Shown here one piece after another: positions 1 through 4,701 of a stretch of 7,844 nucleotides of DNA. How positions within the stretch are numbered: the first letter of the stretch is position 1; each line of letters starts with the position of its first letter. Source of the stretch: an uncultured Roseburia sp. (GTDB taxonomy: Bacteria > Bacillota > Clostridia > Lachnospirales > Lachnospiraceae); assembly GCA_934307185.1 (NCBI GenBank), contig CAKRCJ010000098.1, forward strand, positions 1 to 7,844, read 5' to 3'. The notes under the pieces were generated by a model, which worked only from the letters and a program-made list of their open reading frames with translations, had not been told where the DNA came from and did not search any database. The position numbers and the translations under genes are program-made.

Positions 1-134
1 CCGCAGAGAGCGCACAGATCCCTTATGAAGTATTGCAGAAGGTGACCAGCAGGATCATCAATGAGGTGAGCCATGTAAATCGGGTAATGTACGATATTAC
101 CAGTAAGCCGCCCGGAACGATTGAGTTTGAGTGA
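1..134 (+). CDS. guaA: GMP synthase (glutamine-hydrolysing), C-terminal end only
   Basis: This is the last 43 codons of guaA, read in the frame starting at base 3 and ending with TGA at 132-134. GMP synthase converts XMP to GMP with glutamine and ATP in cytosolic purine synthesis. The visible tail is the dimerisation-domain end of the family: the [24 protein letters not shown] series matches the usual IINEV...NRVVYDI(S/T)SKPPATIEWE ending. The 5' part lies outside the window. The final E-F-E-stop codons (GAG TTT GAG TGA) appear to come from the inserted element, because a synonymous version (GAG TTC GAA TAA) sits at 7763-7774 with a terminator behind it. The reading frame and protein end are therefore kept. 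The guaA 3' end is a known integration hot spot for genomic islands and mobilizable elements. Identification is firm, although only the tail is visible. Confidence 0.95.
   Translation, partial: AESAQIPYEVLQKVTSRIINEVSHVNRVMYDITSKPPGTIEFE
123..134 (+). other. attL core in guaA tail
   Basis: GAGTTTGAGTGA aligns with GAGTTCGAATAA at 7763-7774. Both read Glu-Phe-Glu-stop and they differ only at synonymous third positions and in the stop codon. The first five bases are identical and probably contain the strand exchange. The left copy would be the element-supplied tail. Confidence 0.75.
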
Positions 135-138
135 TGAA

Positions 139-187
139 ATGCTTTTGAAAAAGCCTTTGTTTATGCGAGTTGCAAGCATATTTGTTT
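139..187 (+). terminator. Element-borne guaA terminator mimic
   Basis: A short stem of ATGCTT (139-144) with AAGCAT (174-179) is followed by a T-rich run (ATATTTGTTT). Bases 150-171 match 7790-7811, inside the original guaA terminator, at 19 of 22 positions. The offset from the att core is the same (27 bases) at both ends. The hairpin is weak, so it may be a degraded or partial terminator for guaA. Confidence 0.5.
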
Positions 188-193
188 AATGAC

Positions 194-211
194 TGGCAAC
201 GATTTGGCAAC
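194..211 (+). repeat. Left integrase arm-type site pair (TGGCAAC x2)
   Basis: TGGCAAC occurs at 194-200 and 205-211, 11 bp apart start to start. The same pair with the same spacing and orientation lies at 7642-7659 near the other end. Paired short direct repeats near the ends of a tyrosine-recombinase element are typical arm-type binding sites for the N-terminal domain of the integrase. Assignment to this integrase is inference. Confidence 0.55.
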
Positions 212-255
212 ATTTCGGATATCACTCATTAGATAATAGAATACTTCAATAACAG

Positions 256-306
256 AAAAACCTTACTGATTTTCAGAAATAAAGCTGAAAGTCGGTAAGG
301 TTTTTT
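256..306. terminator. Strong bidirectional rho-independent terminator
   Basis: Bases 256-276 pair with 285-305 in a 21-bp stem with two G-U wobbles and an 8-base loop (AAATAAAG). TTTTTT follows on the plus strand, and five A's precede it, giving a U-run on the minus strand. It lies about 20 bases past the stop of the minus-strand regulator and faces guaA, so it can end transcription from both sides. Confidence 0.85.
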
Positions 307-326
307 GTGTATGTAGAAGTTAAAAA

Positions 327-854
327 TTAGTCGGATTCGGATTGTAAATTCTGCAAGATAAGGTCGCTGAGTTCTTGAGATGGGACTACTTTCCTACCTT
401 GTTTAGAAGTGTCTGATTCGGGATATTTGTACCGCCACTGGTCGTACTCTTCTTTGGTTATCTCACCCTGTTCCAGACGGGCAGCCTGTTCCTGCCATGT
501 ATGGAACATATCGAACATAGTGGTGTAGGTTGTTCCAGCGGATTTATCTAACCGCAGACATACTTCTCCGTCAATCTCTCCGATTTTTAAGCCATACATA
601 TCTTCCAACGCAAAAAGCGTGTGCATAAGTCCGATATAACTGTCTATTTCCGGCACAGTAATTGCACGAGGACTTACGTCAAGGAGATGTGCCATTTCCT
701 TTACAAGGTCTTGCTTCGGTGTTCTGGATTCTGATTCGTACTGTGCCATACGGACATCAGAGGTCTTTCCCAGAAAGCCGAGGAGTTCGCCTAACTGTTT
801 CTGTGTCATGCCTTTCCGATTGCGGAAAAAGCGGATTCTTTTGCCGATTGCCAT
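327..854 (-). CDS. XRE-family helix-turn-helix transcriptional regulator
   Basis: This 175-residue cytosolic DNA-binding protein is the likely master regulator of the element. Residues 1-64 form an HTH_3/XRE domain: IGKRIRFFRNRKGMTQKQLG is the start, the recognition region runs through TSDVRMAQYESESRTP, and LLDVSPRAI closes it. Residues 65-150 are a second domain (DSYIGLMHTLFALEDMYGLK, then WQEQAARLEQGEITKEEYDQWRYKYP) that I have seen in regulators of Lachnospiraceae mobile elements, with no known ligand. The start at 854 is chosen because GGAGG lies 8 bases upstream (minus strand); an in-frame ATG at 920 has no such site and overlaps the promoter. The gene is divergent from the xis-int operon and ends at a strong terminator. 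Autoregulation through the 21-bp repeats and the dyad at 918-966 is inferred. Family call is firm; role is inference. Confidence 0.88.
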   Translation of the reverse strand: MAIGKRIRFFRNRKGMTQKQLGELLGFLGKTSDVRMAQYESESRTPKQDLVKEMAHLLDVSPRAITVPEIDSYIGLMHTLFALEDMYGLKIGEIDGEVCLRLDKSAGTTYTTMFDMFHTWQEQAARLEQGEITKEEYDQWRYKYPESDTSKQGRKVVPSQELSDLILQNLQSESD

Positions 855-891
855 AATAAAACCTCCGATATTAAACATTTCTGTTGAAGTT

Positions 892-920
892 AGTATAACA
901 TGATGAAATAGGAATAGCAA
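892..920 (-). promoter_or_regulatory. Sigma-A promoter for the XRE regulator
   Basis: On the minus strand, TTGCTA (915-920) and TATACT (892-897) are separated by 17 bases. Transcription would begin about 30 bases before the GGAGG/ATG of the regulator. One 21-bp repeat copy lies just upstream of the -35 box, and the dyad arm CAAGTGG overlaps the box. Confidence 0.7.
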
Positions 921-966
921 GTGGAACTTAAATAAAAAAAGTTAATATTTTTCTGCAAACCACTTG
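918..966. promoter_or_regulatory. Dyad spanning the two divergent -35 boxes
   Basis: CAAGTGG at 918-924 and CCACTTG at 960-966 are a perfect 7-bp inverted pair, centred between the divergent promoters. The left arm overlaps the minus-strand -35 (915-920) and the right arm overlaps the plus-strand -35 (964-969). A protein bound to both arms could control both promoters together. Seven bases could also occur by chance, so this is a candidate operator. Confidence 0.4.
925..945. repeat. 21-bp repeat, copy 1 (candidate operator)
   Basis: The pattern is AACTTAAA-N7-AGTTAA, with AACTT/AAGTT forming an inner dyad. It matches copy 2 (1001-1021) at 19 of 21 positions. It lies immediately upstream of the regulator -35 box, in the divergent control region. 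Confidence 0.6.
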
Positions 967-992
967 ACTTAACGGAATTTATTTAGTATGAT
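964..992 (+). promoter_or_regulatory. Sigma-A promoter for the xis-int-mob operon
   Basis: TTGACT (964-969) and TATGAT (987-992) are separated by 17 bases, a near-consensus promoter. Transcription would start near base 999, directly at repeat copy 2. A leader of about 170 bases precedes the first gene at 1174. Confidence 0.75.
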
Positions 993-1000
993 AAAATCAC

Positions 1001-1021
1001 AACTTAAACAAAAAGAGTTAA
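1001..1021. repeat. 21-bp repeat, copy 2 (candidate operator)
   Basis: AACTTAAA-N7-AGTTAA, at the expected transcription start of the plus-strand operon. A repressor bound here would block initiation or early elongation. It matches the attR-proximal copy at 7723-7743 at 18 of 21 positions. Confidence 0.6.
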
Positions 1022-1160
1022 AACTGAATGACCGTCCAAACCGAACAAACGCCATGACCTTCAAAAGAAGCGAGCGTCCCTGATACAAAGGGACTGGCAC
1101 AGCGCCGCACAGGGTTGCCTGTCAGAACGGGGAGGAGAGAACGGCAGGGATTTTAGGAAA
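1022..1160 (+). promoter_or_regulatory. Structured leader with two 9-codon mini-ORFs
   Basis: Between the operon promoter and the excisionase gene lie about 140 bases with no ordinary gene. Two mini-ORFs start ATG ACC: 1028-1057 encodes MTVQTEQTP and 1054-1083 encodes MTFKRSERP. They overlap at ATGA. A perfect stem GTCCCT (1076-1081) with AGGGAC (1089-1094) overlaps the second stop codon, and ACAGG (1109-1113) pairs with CCTGT (1118-1122). AGAACGG is repeated at 1124-1130 and 1138-1144. This could be an attenuating leader, but no clear Shine-Dalgarno sequence precedes the mini-ORFs. Confidence 0.35.
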
Positions 1161-1173
1161 GGAGAGGATATGG

Positions 1174-1353
1174 ATGGAAGAAAAATCATTTATGACGGTG
1201 GAAGAAGTAGCCACAGAATTAAGGGTATCAAAGTCCAAAGCCTATCAGGTTGTAAGGGAATTGAACACAGAATTGCAGAAACAAGGGTATATGACAGTAG
1301 CGGGGCGTGTAAATACTACTTTCTTTCATAAGAAGGTCTGTTACAGCGATTAA
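1174..1353 (+). CDS. Small excisionase-like helix-turn-helix protein
   Basis: This 59-residue protein starts MEEKSFMTVEEVATELRVSK. The start is ATG 1174, with AGGAAAGGAGAGG at 1155-1167; an ATG four bases earlier reads another frame. The segment MTVEEVATELRVSKSKAYQVVRELNTEL (residues 7-34) has the form of a winged-helix/MerR-like HTH_17 DNA-binding domain, which is followed by a short basic tail (FFHKKVCYSD). Proteins of this size and type directly before a tyrosine integrase usually act as excisionases (recombination directionality factors), bending DNA at the element ends to favour excision. It is the first gene of the plus-strand operon, 20 bases before the integrase start. It could instead be a small transcriptional regulator. 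Confidence 0.75.
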   Translation: MEEKSFMTVEEVATELRVSKSKAYQVVRELNTELQKQGYMTVAGRVNTTFFHKKVCYSD

Positions 1354-1373
1354 GTTGGAAGGAGATGATGGAA

Positions 1374-2474
1374 ATGGCTGTATATAAAGACAATGCTACG
1401 GGAACGTGGAGGGTAATTTATCGTTTCACGAATTGGAAAGGGGAACGGAAACAGACACAGAAACGTGGGTTTGCAACAAAAAGAGAAGCGCAAGCCTGGG
1501 AACATGAGGTTATGCTGAAACAGAACTCCAAACTGGATATGACATTTACCAGCTTTTTTGAACTTTATGAAGCAGATAAAAAGCAGCGTGTCAAGGAAAG
1601 TACATGGGAATCTAAAAGCCATGTAATACGCACAAAGATTTTACCTTATTTTGGGAATCGGAAGATTGCAGAGATTGAAGCAAAAGACGTTATTGCATGG
1701 CAGAATGAACTCATGGCGTATCAGGATGAGAAAGGTAAGCCCTATTCAGCAGATTATCTGAAGACAATACACGCACAGCTTACAGCAATTTTTAACCATG
1801 CTGTAAATTTTTATAATCTGCCTTACAATCCGGCAAGACGGGCAGGCACAATGGGAAATGAAATTCCAAAGGAGATGGACTTCTGGACAAAAGAGGAATA
1901 TCTGAAATTTTCAGAAGCCATGATGGATAAGCCACGTTCCTTTTATGCTTTTGAAATGCTTTACTGGTGCGGTATCCGTTCCGGTGAGCTGTTGGCTCTT
2001 ACTGCTGCTGATTTTGATTTCCAGAAGCAGACGGTCACGATCAGCAAGACGTATCACCGTTCCAAAGGGCGTGATATTATTACAAGCCCTAAAACAGCAA
2101 AAAGCAACCGTACCGTAAAAATGCCCCCGTTTCTCTGCGAAGAAATGCAGGAGTATATCAAAATGTTCTATGACATCAAGCCAGATGAACGGCTGTTTAC
2201 GGTTACAAAATCTTATCTCAACCATGAGATGGAGCGAGGTGCAAAACAGGCGGGAGTGAAGAAGATTCGGGTGCATGATATTCGGCATAGCCATGTATCG
2301 CTGCTGATAAATATGGGATTTTCAGTGCTGGCGATTGGGGAACGGGTAGGACACGAAGCAGAAAAAATCACTTACAGGTATGCACATTTATTTCCAACGG
2401 TACAGTCAGAAATGGCAGAAAAGCTGGAAATGGAGCGAATGGAAAAGGAGAACAGCAATGGAAAGAAGTCTTGA
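1374..2474 (+). CDS. int: Site-specific tyrosine recombinase (integrase)
   Basis: A 366-residue phage/ICE-type integrase that should catalyse insertion into and excision from the guaA 3' end. Residues 1-46 form an arm-binding domain (MAVYKDNATGTWRVIYRFTN, then KRGFATKREAQAWEHEV); about 55-155 are the SAM-like core-binding domain; about 170-350 are catalytic. The active-site set is complete: R202 (CGIRSGELL), K240 (TSPKTAKSNRTV), H301 and R304 (HDIRHSHVSLL), H327 (VGHEAEK) and nucleophile Y336 (RYAHLFP). Length is normal for the family. ATG 1374 is chosen because GGAAGGAG ends at 1364; the in-frame ATGs at 1365 and 1368 are too close to it. The 3' end overlaps the next gene by 17 bases, indicating one transcript and translational coupling. 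An intact integrase and matched ends suggest that the element can still move. Confidence 0.95.
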   Translation: MAVYKDNATGTWRVIYRFTNWKGERKQTQKRGFATKREAQAWEHEVMLKQNSKLDMTFTSFFELYEADKKQRVKESTWESKSHVIRTKILPYFGNRKIAEIEAKDVIAWQNELMAYQDEKGKPYSADYLKTIHAQLTAIFNHAVNFYNLPYNPARRAGTMGNEIPKEMDFWTKEEYLKFSEAMMDKPRSFYAFEMLYWCGIRSGELLALTAADFDFQKQTVTISKTYHRSKGRDIITSPKTAKSNRTVKMPPFLCEEMQEYIKMFYDIKPDERLFTVTKSYLNHEMERGAKQAGVKKIRVHDIRHSHVSLLINMGFSVLAIGERVGHEAEKITYRYAHLFPTVQSEMAEKLEMERMEKENSNGKKS

Positions 2475-2781
2475 TTATAAAGGGCGTTGGAGAAATCATA
2501 CCGTAGCATTTCGGGTATCGGATGAAGAAGCAAAGCTGCTTAATGATTTGGTAGCATTGTCTGGTTTGACAAAGCAGGAATATATCATAAGACGACTGAC
2601 GTGCAGGGATGTGGTTGTACAGGGAAATCCGAGAGTTTATAAGGCATTAAAAAATCAGATGGCAGCTATTCATGAGGAGTTAAAACGTCTGGAAACAGTA
2701 AGCCCGGATAATGATGAACTGCTCTATACGTTGCAGGTAATTGCAATTACGTTAGAGGGATTGAAAGGAGAAGATGAATGA
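2458..2781 (+). CDS. MobC/NikA-like ribbon-helix-helix mobilization protein
   Basis: A 107-residue protein, probably a relaxosome accessory factor that binds oriT and helps the relaxase nick. Residues 13-21 (NHTVAFRVS) make a predicted DNA-contacting strand. DEEAKLLNDLVALSGL (22-37) and TKQEYIIRRLT (38-48) follow as two helices, the ribbon-helix-helix layout of MobC/NikA proteins. The C-terminal half (about 60-103) is helical and may mediate multimers or relaxase contact. The start is ATG 2458, with AAAAGGAG 7 bases upstream inside the integrase gene; an in-frame ATG at 2380 lacks a site and would give a long overlap. Its stop overlaps the next start as ATGA. The family call rests on pattern and context; an RHH repressor is the alternative. 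Confidence 0.7.
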   Translation: MERSLDYKGRWRNHTVAFRVSDEEAKLLNDLVALSGLTKQEYIIRRLTCRDVVVQGNPRVYKALKNQMAAIHEELKRLETVSPDNDELLYTLQVIAITLEGLKGEDE

Positions 2782-3908
2782 TGGAAAAAATGAAAACGAC
2801 TGCTCCCGTATCATCTGTTGGCGCAGATGGGGTGCAGCCGAATGTAAAAAATCACAATGAAATTATAGCAAATTCACAGGAACAAATCAATCAGCAAGCC
2901 ACCAAAAACCCAGAGAAATCCGGGAATGGCGGACTGCATACCATGTCCATGCCGGAATTGTATGATACTGTTTTTGTGCCGAGAGTACCGATTGTAGACG
3001 GTTTTCTCTATGGTGGCACATATCTATTTGTAGGCGCGCCAAAGGTAGGAAAATCATTCTTCATGGCACAGCTTGCCTATCATGTGGCAATGGGGATTCC
3101 GTTGTGGGATTATCCGGTGCGGAAAGGAACAGTGCTGTATCTGGCATTGGAAGATGATTATGCAAGACTTCAACGCCGACTGTCTGGTATGTTTGGTGTA
3201 GAGTGTGCCGATAATCTGTATTTTGCAACACAGGCAAAGACTTTGAATGAGGGGTTGGACAGGCAATTAGAAGGATTTTTGAAAGAGCATAAGGACGCAA
3301 GGCTGATTATTATTGATACGCTCCAGAAAGTGCGTGAAGTTGGCGGGGATAGATACAGCTATTCCAGCGATTATGAGATTGTGACAAAGCTGAAATCATT
3401 CAGCGATAAATATGGTATCTGCCTGCTGGTGGTTCATCATACACGCAAGCTGGAATCGGAGGATAGCTTTGATATGATTTCCGGCACAAATGGACTGTTG
3501 GGTGCGGCAGATGGAGCGTTTATCATGCACAAAAAGAAACGGACAGACAATGAAGCAGTGATGGATATTGTGGGGCGTGACCAGCCGGATCAGGAACTGA
3601 CTATAGAATTTGACAGGGAGCGTTGTGTATGGAAATTCAAGAAAGCGGAAACAGAGTTGTGGAAACAGCCACCGAATCCGCTTTTAGAGGCAATCAATGC
3701 GTTTCTGATAGAGGACAGACAGGAGTGGGAGGGAACAGCGACAGAACTTGTAAAGCAACTGCCGGATATACAGCTACAGGCGAATGTGCTTTCACGAAGA
3801 TTGAATACCGTCAACAGCCAGTTACTCAATGACTATGGGATTTTCTATGATAATAAGCGGGGGCATGAAAGAAAAATCATTCTGAAACGTCTTGAAGCAA
3901 AGGAATAA
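2778..3908 (+). CDS. RepA-like hexameric replicative helicase / AAA_25-type ATPase
   Basis: A 376-residue RecA-fold ATPase like the RepA helicases of mobilizable plasmids. Residues 1-55 are a low-complexity, Gln/Asn-rich lead. Walker A is GAPKVGKS (86-93); LALEDD (122-127) carries the likely catalytic Glu125; Walker B is LIIID (176-180); VVHHTRK (218-224) matches the RepA/DnaB-type motif 3; and SGTNGLLGAADGAF (235-248) follows. The C-terminus from about 301 (PLLEAINAFL to the end) looks like a winged-helix domain. The start at 2778 has AAAGGAG 7 bases upstream and a 4-base ATGA overlap with the gene before, so translation is coupled. The likely role is unwinding for replication or transfer of the excised circle. 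No separate Rep initiator or primase is visible, so MobV or a host factor would have to start synthesis. ATPase identity is firm, helicase role likely. Confidence 0.85.
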   Translation: MMEKMKTTAPVSSVGADGVQPNVKNHNEIIANSQEQINQQATKNPEKSGNGGLHTMSMPELYDTVFVPRVPIVDGFLYGGTYLFVGAPKVGKSFFMAQLAYHVAMGIPLWDYPVRKGTVLYLALEDDYARLQRRLSGMFGVECADNLYFATQAKTLNEGLDRQLEGFLKEHKDARLIIIDTLQKVREVGGDRYSYSSDYEIVTKLKSFSDKYGICLLVVHHTRKLESEDSFDMISGTNGLLGAADGAFIMHKKKRTDNEAVMDIVGRDQPDQELTIEFDRERCVWKFKKAETELWKQPPNPLLEAINAFLIEDRQEWEGTATELVKQLPDIQLQANVLSRRLNTVNSQLLNDYGIFYDNKRGHERKIILKRLEAKE

Positions 3909-3910
3909 AA

Positions 3911-3994
3911 GCGACGATATGCGTCGGTTGCGACGGTATTTTTGATAGCAGGTAGATGTAGAAAATATCGACGCTATCGACGCAAACCGACGCA
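3911..3994. repeat. CGACGC iteron-like cluster, possible oriV or operator
   Basis: Six CGACG-type motifs occur in 84 bases directly after the helicase gene: GCGACG (3911), GCGTCG (3921, inverted), GCGACG (3930), then tandem TATCGACGC at 3966-3974 and 3975-3983 and AACCGACGCA at 3985-3994. TGCGTCGGTT (3920-3929) and AACCGACGCA (3985-3994) form a perfect 10-bp inverted pair. The 9-10 base spacing, close to a helical turn, suits a protein-binding array. Being next to a replication helicase gene suggests an origin, but no initiator gene is seen. Confidence 0.45.
3917..3945 (+). terminator. Weak terminator or attenuator after the helicase gene
   Basis: CGTCG (3922-3926) and CGACG (3931-3935) form a 5-bp stem with loop GTTG, extended imperfectly by ATA/TAT, and are followed by TATTTTT. 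It could trim transcription between the int-rep genes and the mobilization genes. It overlaps the CGACGC cluster, so the signal may serve two purposes or be coincidental. Confidence 0.35.
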
Positions 3995-4008
3995 GAAAGG
4001 GTGGGAAA

Positions 4009-4242
4009 ATGAAGAATGTGCAGATTCCTTATGAATTGTTTATAATACTGCTCCGTTATCATCTGGTGGAGGATGATACCTGTTTGGAGGAAATTCGGCA
4101 GGGATTGGAAAAGAAACTGGATTCTTTGGTGCAGCATGAACTATATGGGAAATTTAAGACTGCTTCAACGCAGGAGGAACGGGAAAAAGCCAGACAGGAA
4201 TATCTGGACAGACGTGGAGTGCCGGACAGTTTCCGCTGGTAG
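4009..4242 (+). CDS. Small conserved mobile-element protein of unknown function
   Basis: A 77-residue acidic and helical protein (starts MKNVQIPYELFIILLRYHLV, ends DRRGVPDSFRW) with no catalytic motif, signal peptide or membrane segment. The pattern is an N-terminal amphipathic stretch, a charged helix (EEIRQGLEKKLDSLV) and a helical segment rich in Glu, Lys and Arg (TQEEREKARQEYLDRRG). I have seen very similar short proteins beside relaxase genes in Lachnospiraceae mobilizable elements, sometimes under misleading names such as complexin. AAAGGGTGGG at 3996-4005 precedes ATG 4009. It stands downstream of the CGACGC cluster and upstream of the oriT candidate, so a role in replication or mobilization is plausible but unproven. 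Confidence 0.75.
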   Translation: MKNVQIPYELFIILLRYHLVEDDTCLEEIRQGLEKKLDSLVQHELYGKFKTASTQEEREKARQEYLDRRGVPDSFRW

Positions 4243-4261
4243 TTTTCCTTGATGAGAATAG

Positions 4262-4284
4262 ACAGGGGCGTGTCACGCTCCTGT
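4262..4284 (+). other. Intergenic 10-bp hairpin
   Basis: ACAGGGGCGT (4262-4271) pairs with ACGCTCCTGT (4275-4284) with one G-U wobble and a 3-base loop. No U-run follows, so it is not a normal terminator. It may guard the message between two small genes or belong to the mobilization region. Confidence 0.4.
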
Positions 4285-4315
4285 GGATAACAGACAAAGA
4301 GAAAGGTGTGATTGG

Positions 4316-4552
4316 ATGATAATTCAGCCGGAGTGGGGAACTCGGAATGTAAATAAATATTTTTACGAAAGTGAAGCCCGGAGGATTGCTGACCTCAATG
4401 AAATCTTCGGAGAGGTAGAACTGACAGTTGATGAAGAAAGGACATTGATATGGCTTGCCGGATGGGATGAATATACGATAGAAAATGTGCTATCGGCTAT
4501 CCGAAAAGCTATGGCGGCAGAAGCAAAGCGGCTGGAAGCCGCCCGTCCGTAG
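4316..4552 (+). CDS. Small hypothetical protein upstream of oriT
   Basis: A 78-residue soluble protein (MIIQPEWGTRNVNKYFYESE is the start) with a helical, charged C-terminus (IENVLSAIRKAMAAEAKRLE). I do not recognise a named family. A conserved-looking core, LTVDEERTLIWLAGWDEYTI, sits at about residues 36-55. The start is ATG 4316, with AGAAAGG 9 bases upstream; the GTG at 4283, in the same frame, falls inside a hairpin and has no good binding site. Its stop codon lies in the loop and stem of the first hairpin of the oriT candidate. It may be an accessory gene of the mobilization module, judged only from position. Confidence 0.65.
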   Translation: MIIQPEWGTRNVNKYFYESEARRIADLNEIFGEVELTVDEERTLIWLAGWDEYTIENVLSAIRKAMAAEAKRLEAARP

Positions 4553-4700
4553 GACGGAAAAGCTCCCAGCAGGGCGCAATGGCAGCTTTTGATGGACGGA
4601 ACGGCTGTCAAAAGTGCTTTTGCGTTACTTTCGACGAAAGTAACAAAGCTATGTGCCGTATCCGGCACTGATTACCCCTAAACAGGGAGAAGGGATAAAG
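4543..4700 (+). other. Candidate origin of transfer (oriT) hairpin array
   Basis: Directly before the relaxase gene lie five inverted repeats in 126 bases. They are CCGTCC/GGACGG (4543-4557), AAAAGCT/AGCTTTT (4558-4564 with 4584-4590), CAAAAG/CTTTTG (4609-4622), a perfect GTTACTTTC/GAAAGTAAC (4624-4644) and GTGCCG/CGGCAC with loop TATC (4653-4668). MobV relaxases nick at hairpin-rich sites just upstream of their own gene, so this is the natural oriT. I cannot place the nick; the 9-bp stem or the bases after 4668 are the best places to look. No U-runs suggest termination. Confidence 0.6.
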
Positions 4701-4701
4701 A

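Noticed and set aside
662..856. Plus-strand open frame of 64 codons opposite the XRE gene
   Set aside because: It lies wholly antisense to a clear regulator gene, has no ribosome binding site and no recognisable protein pattern.
855..920. 22-residue N-terminal extension of the XRE regulator
   Set aside because: It would place the start codon in the promoter, before the -10 box, while the ATG at 854 has a good GGAGG site and a normal domain start.
3966..3993. CRISPR-like repeat array
   Set aside because: The CGACGC repeats are 9-10 bp with no spacers of regular length, so they are binding-site or iteron-like, not CRISPR. No tRNA or rRNA gene was recognised anywhere either.
4283..4315. GTG start adding 11 residues to the small gene at 4316
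   Set aside because: The GTG lies in the 3' arm of a hairpin and has no Shine-Dalgarno sequence, whereas ATG 4316 follows AGAAAGG at good spacing.
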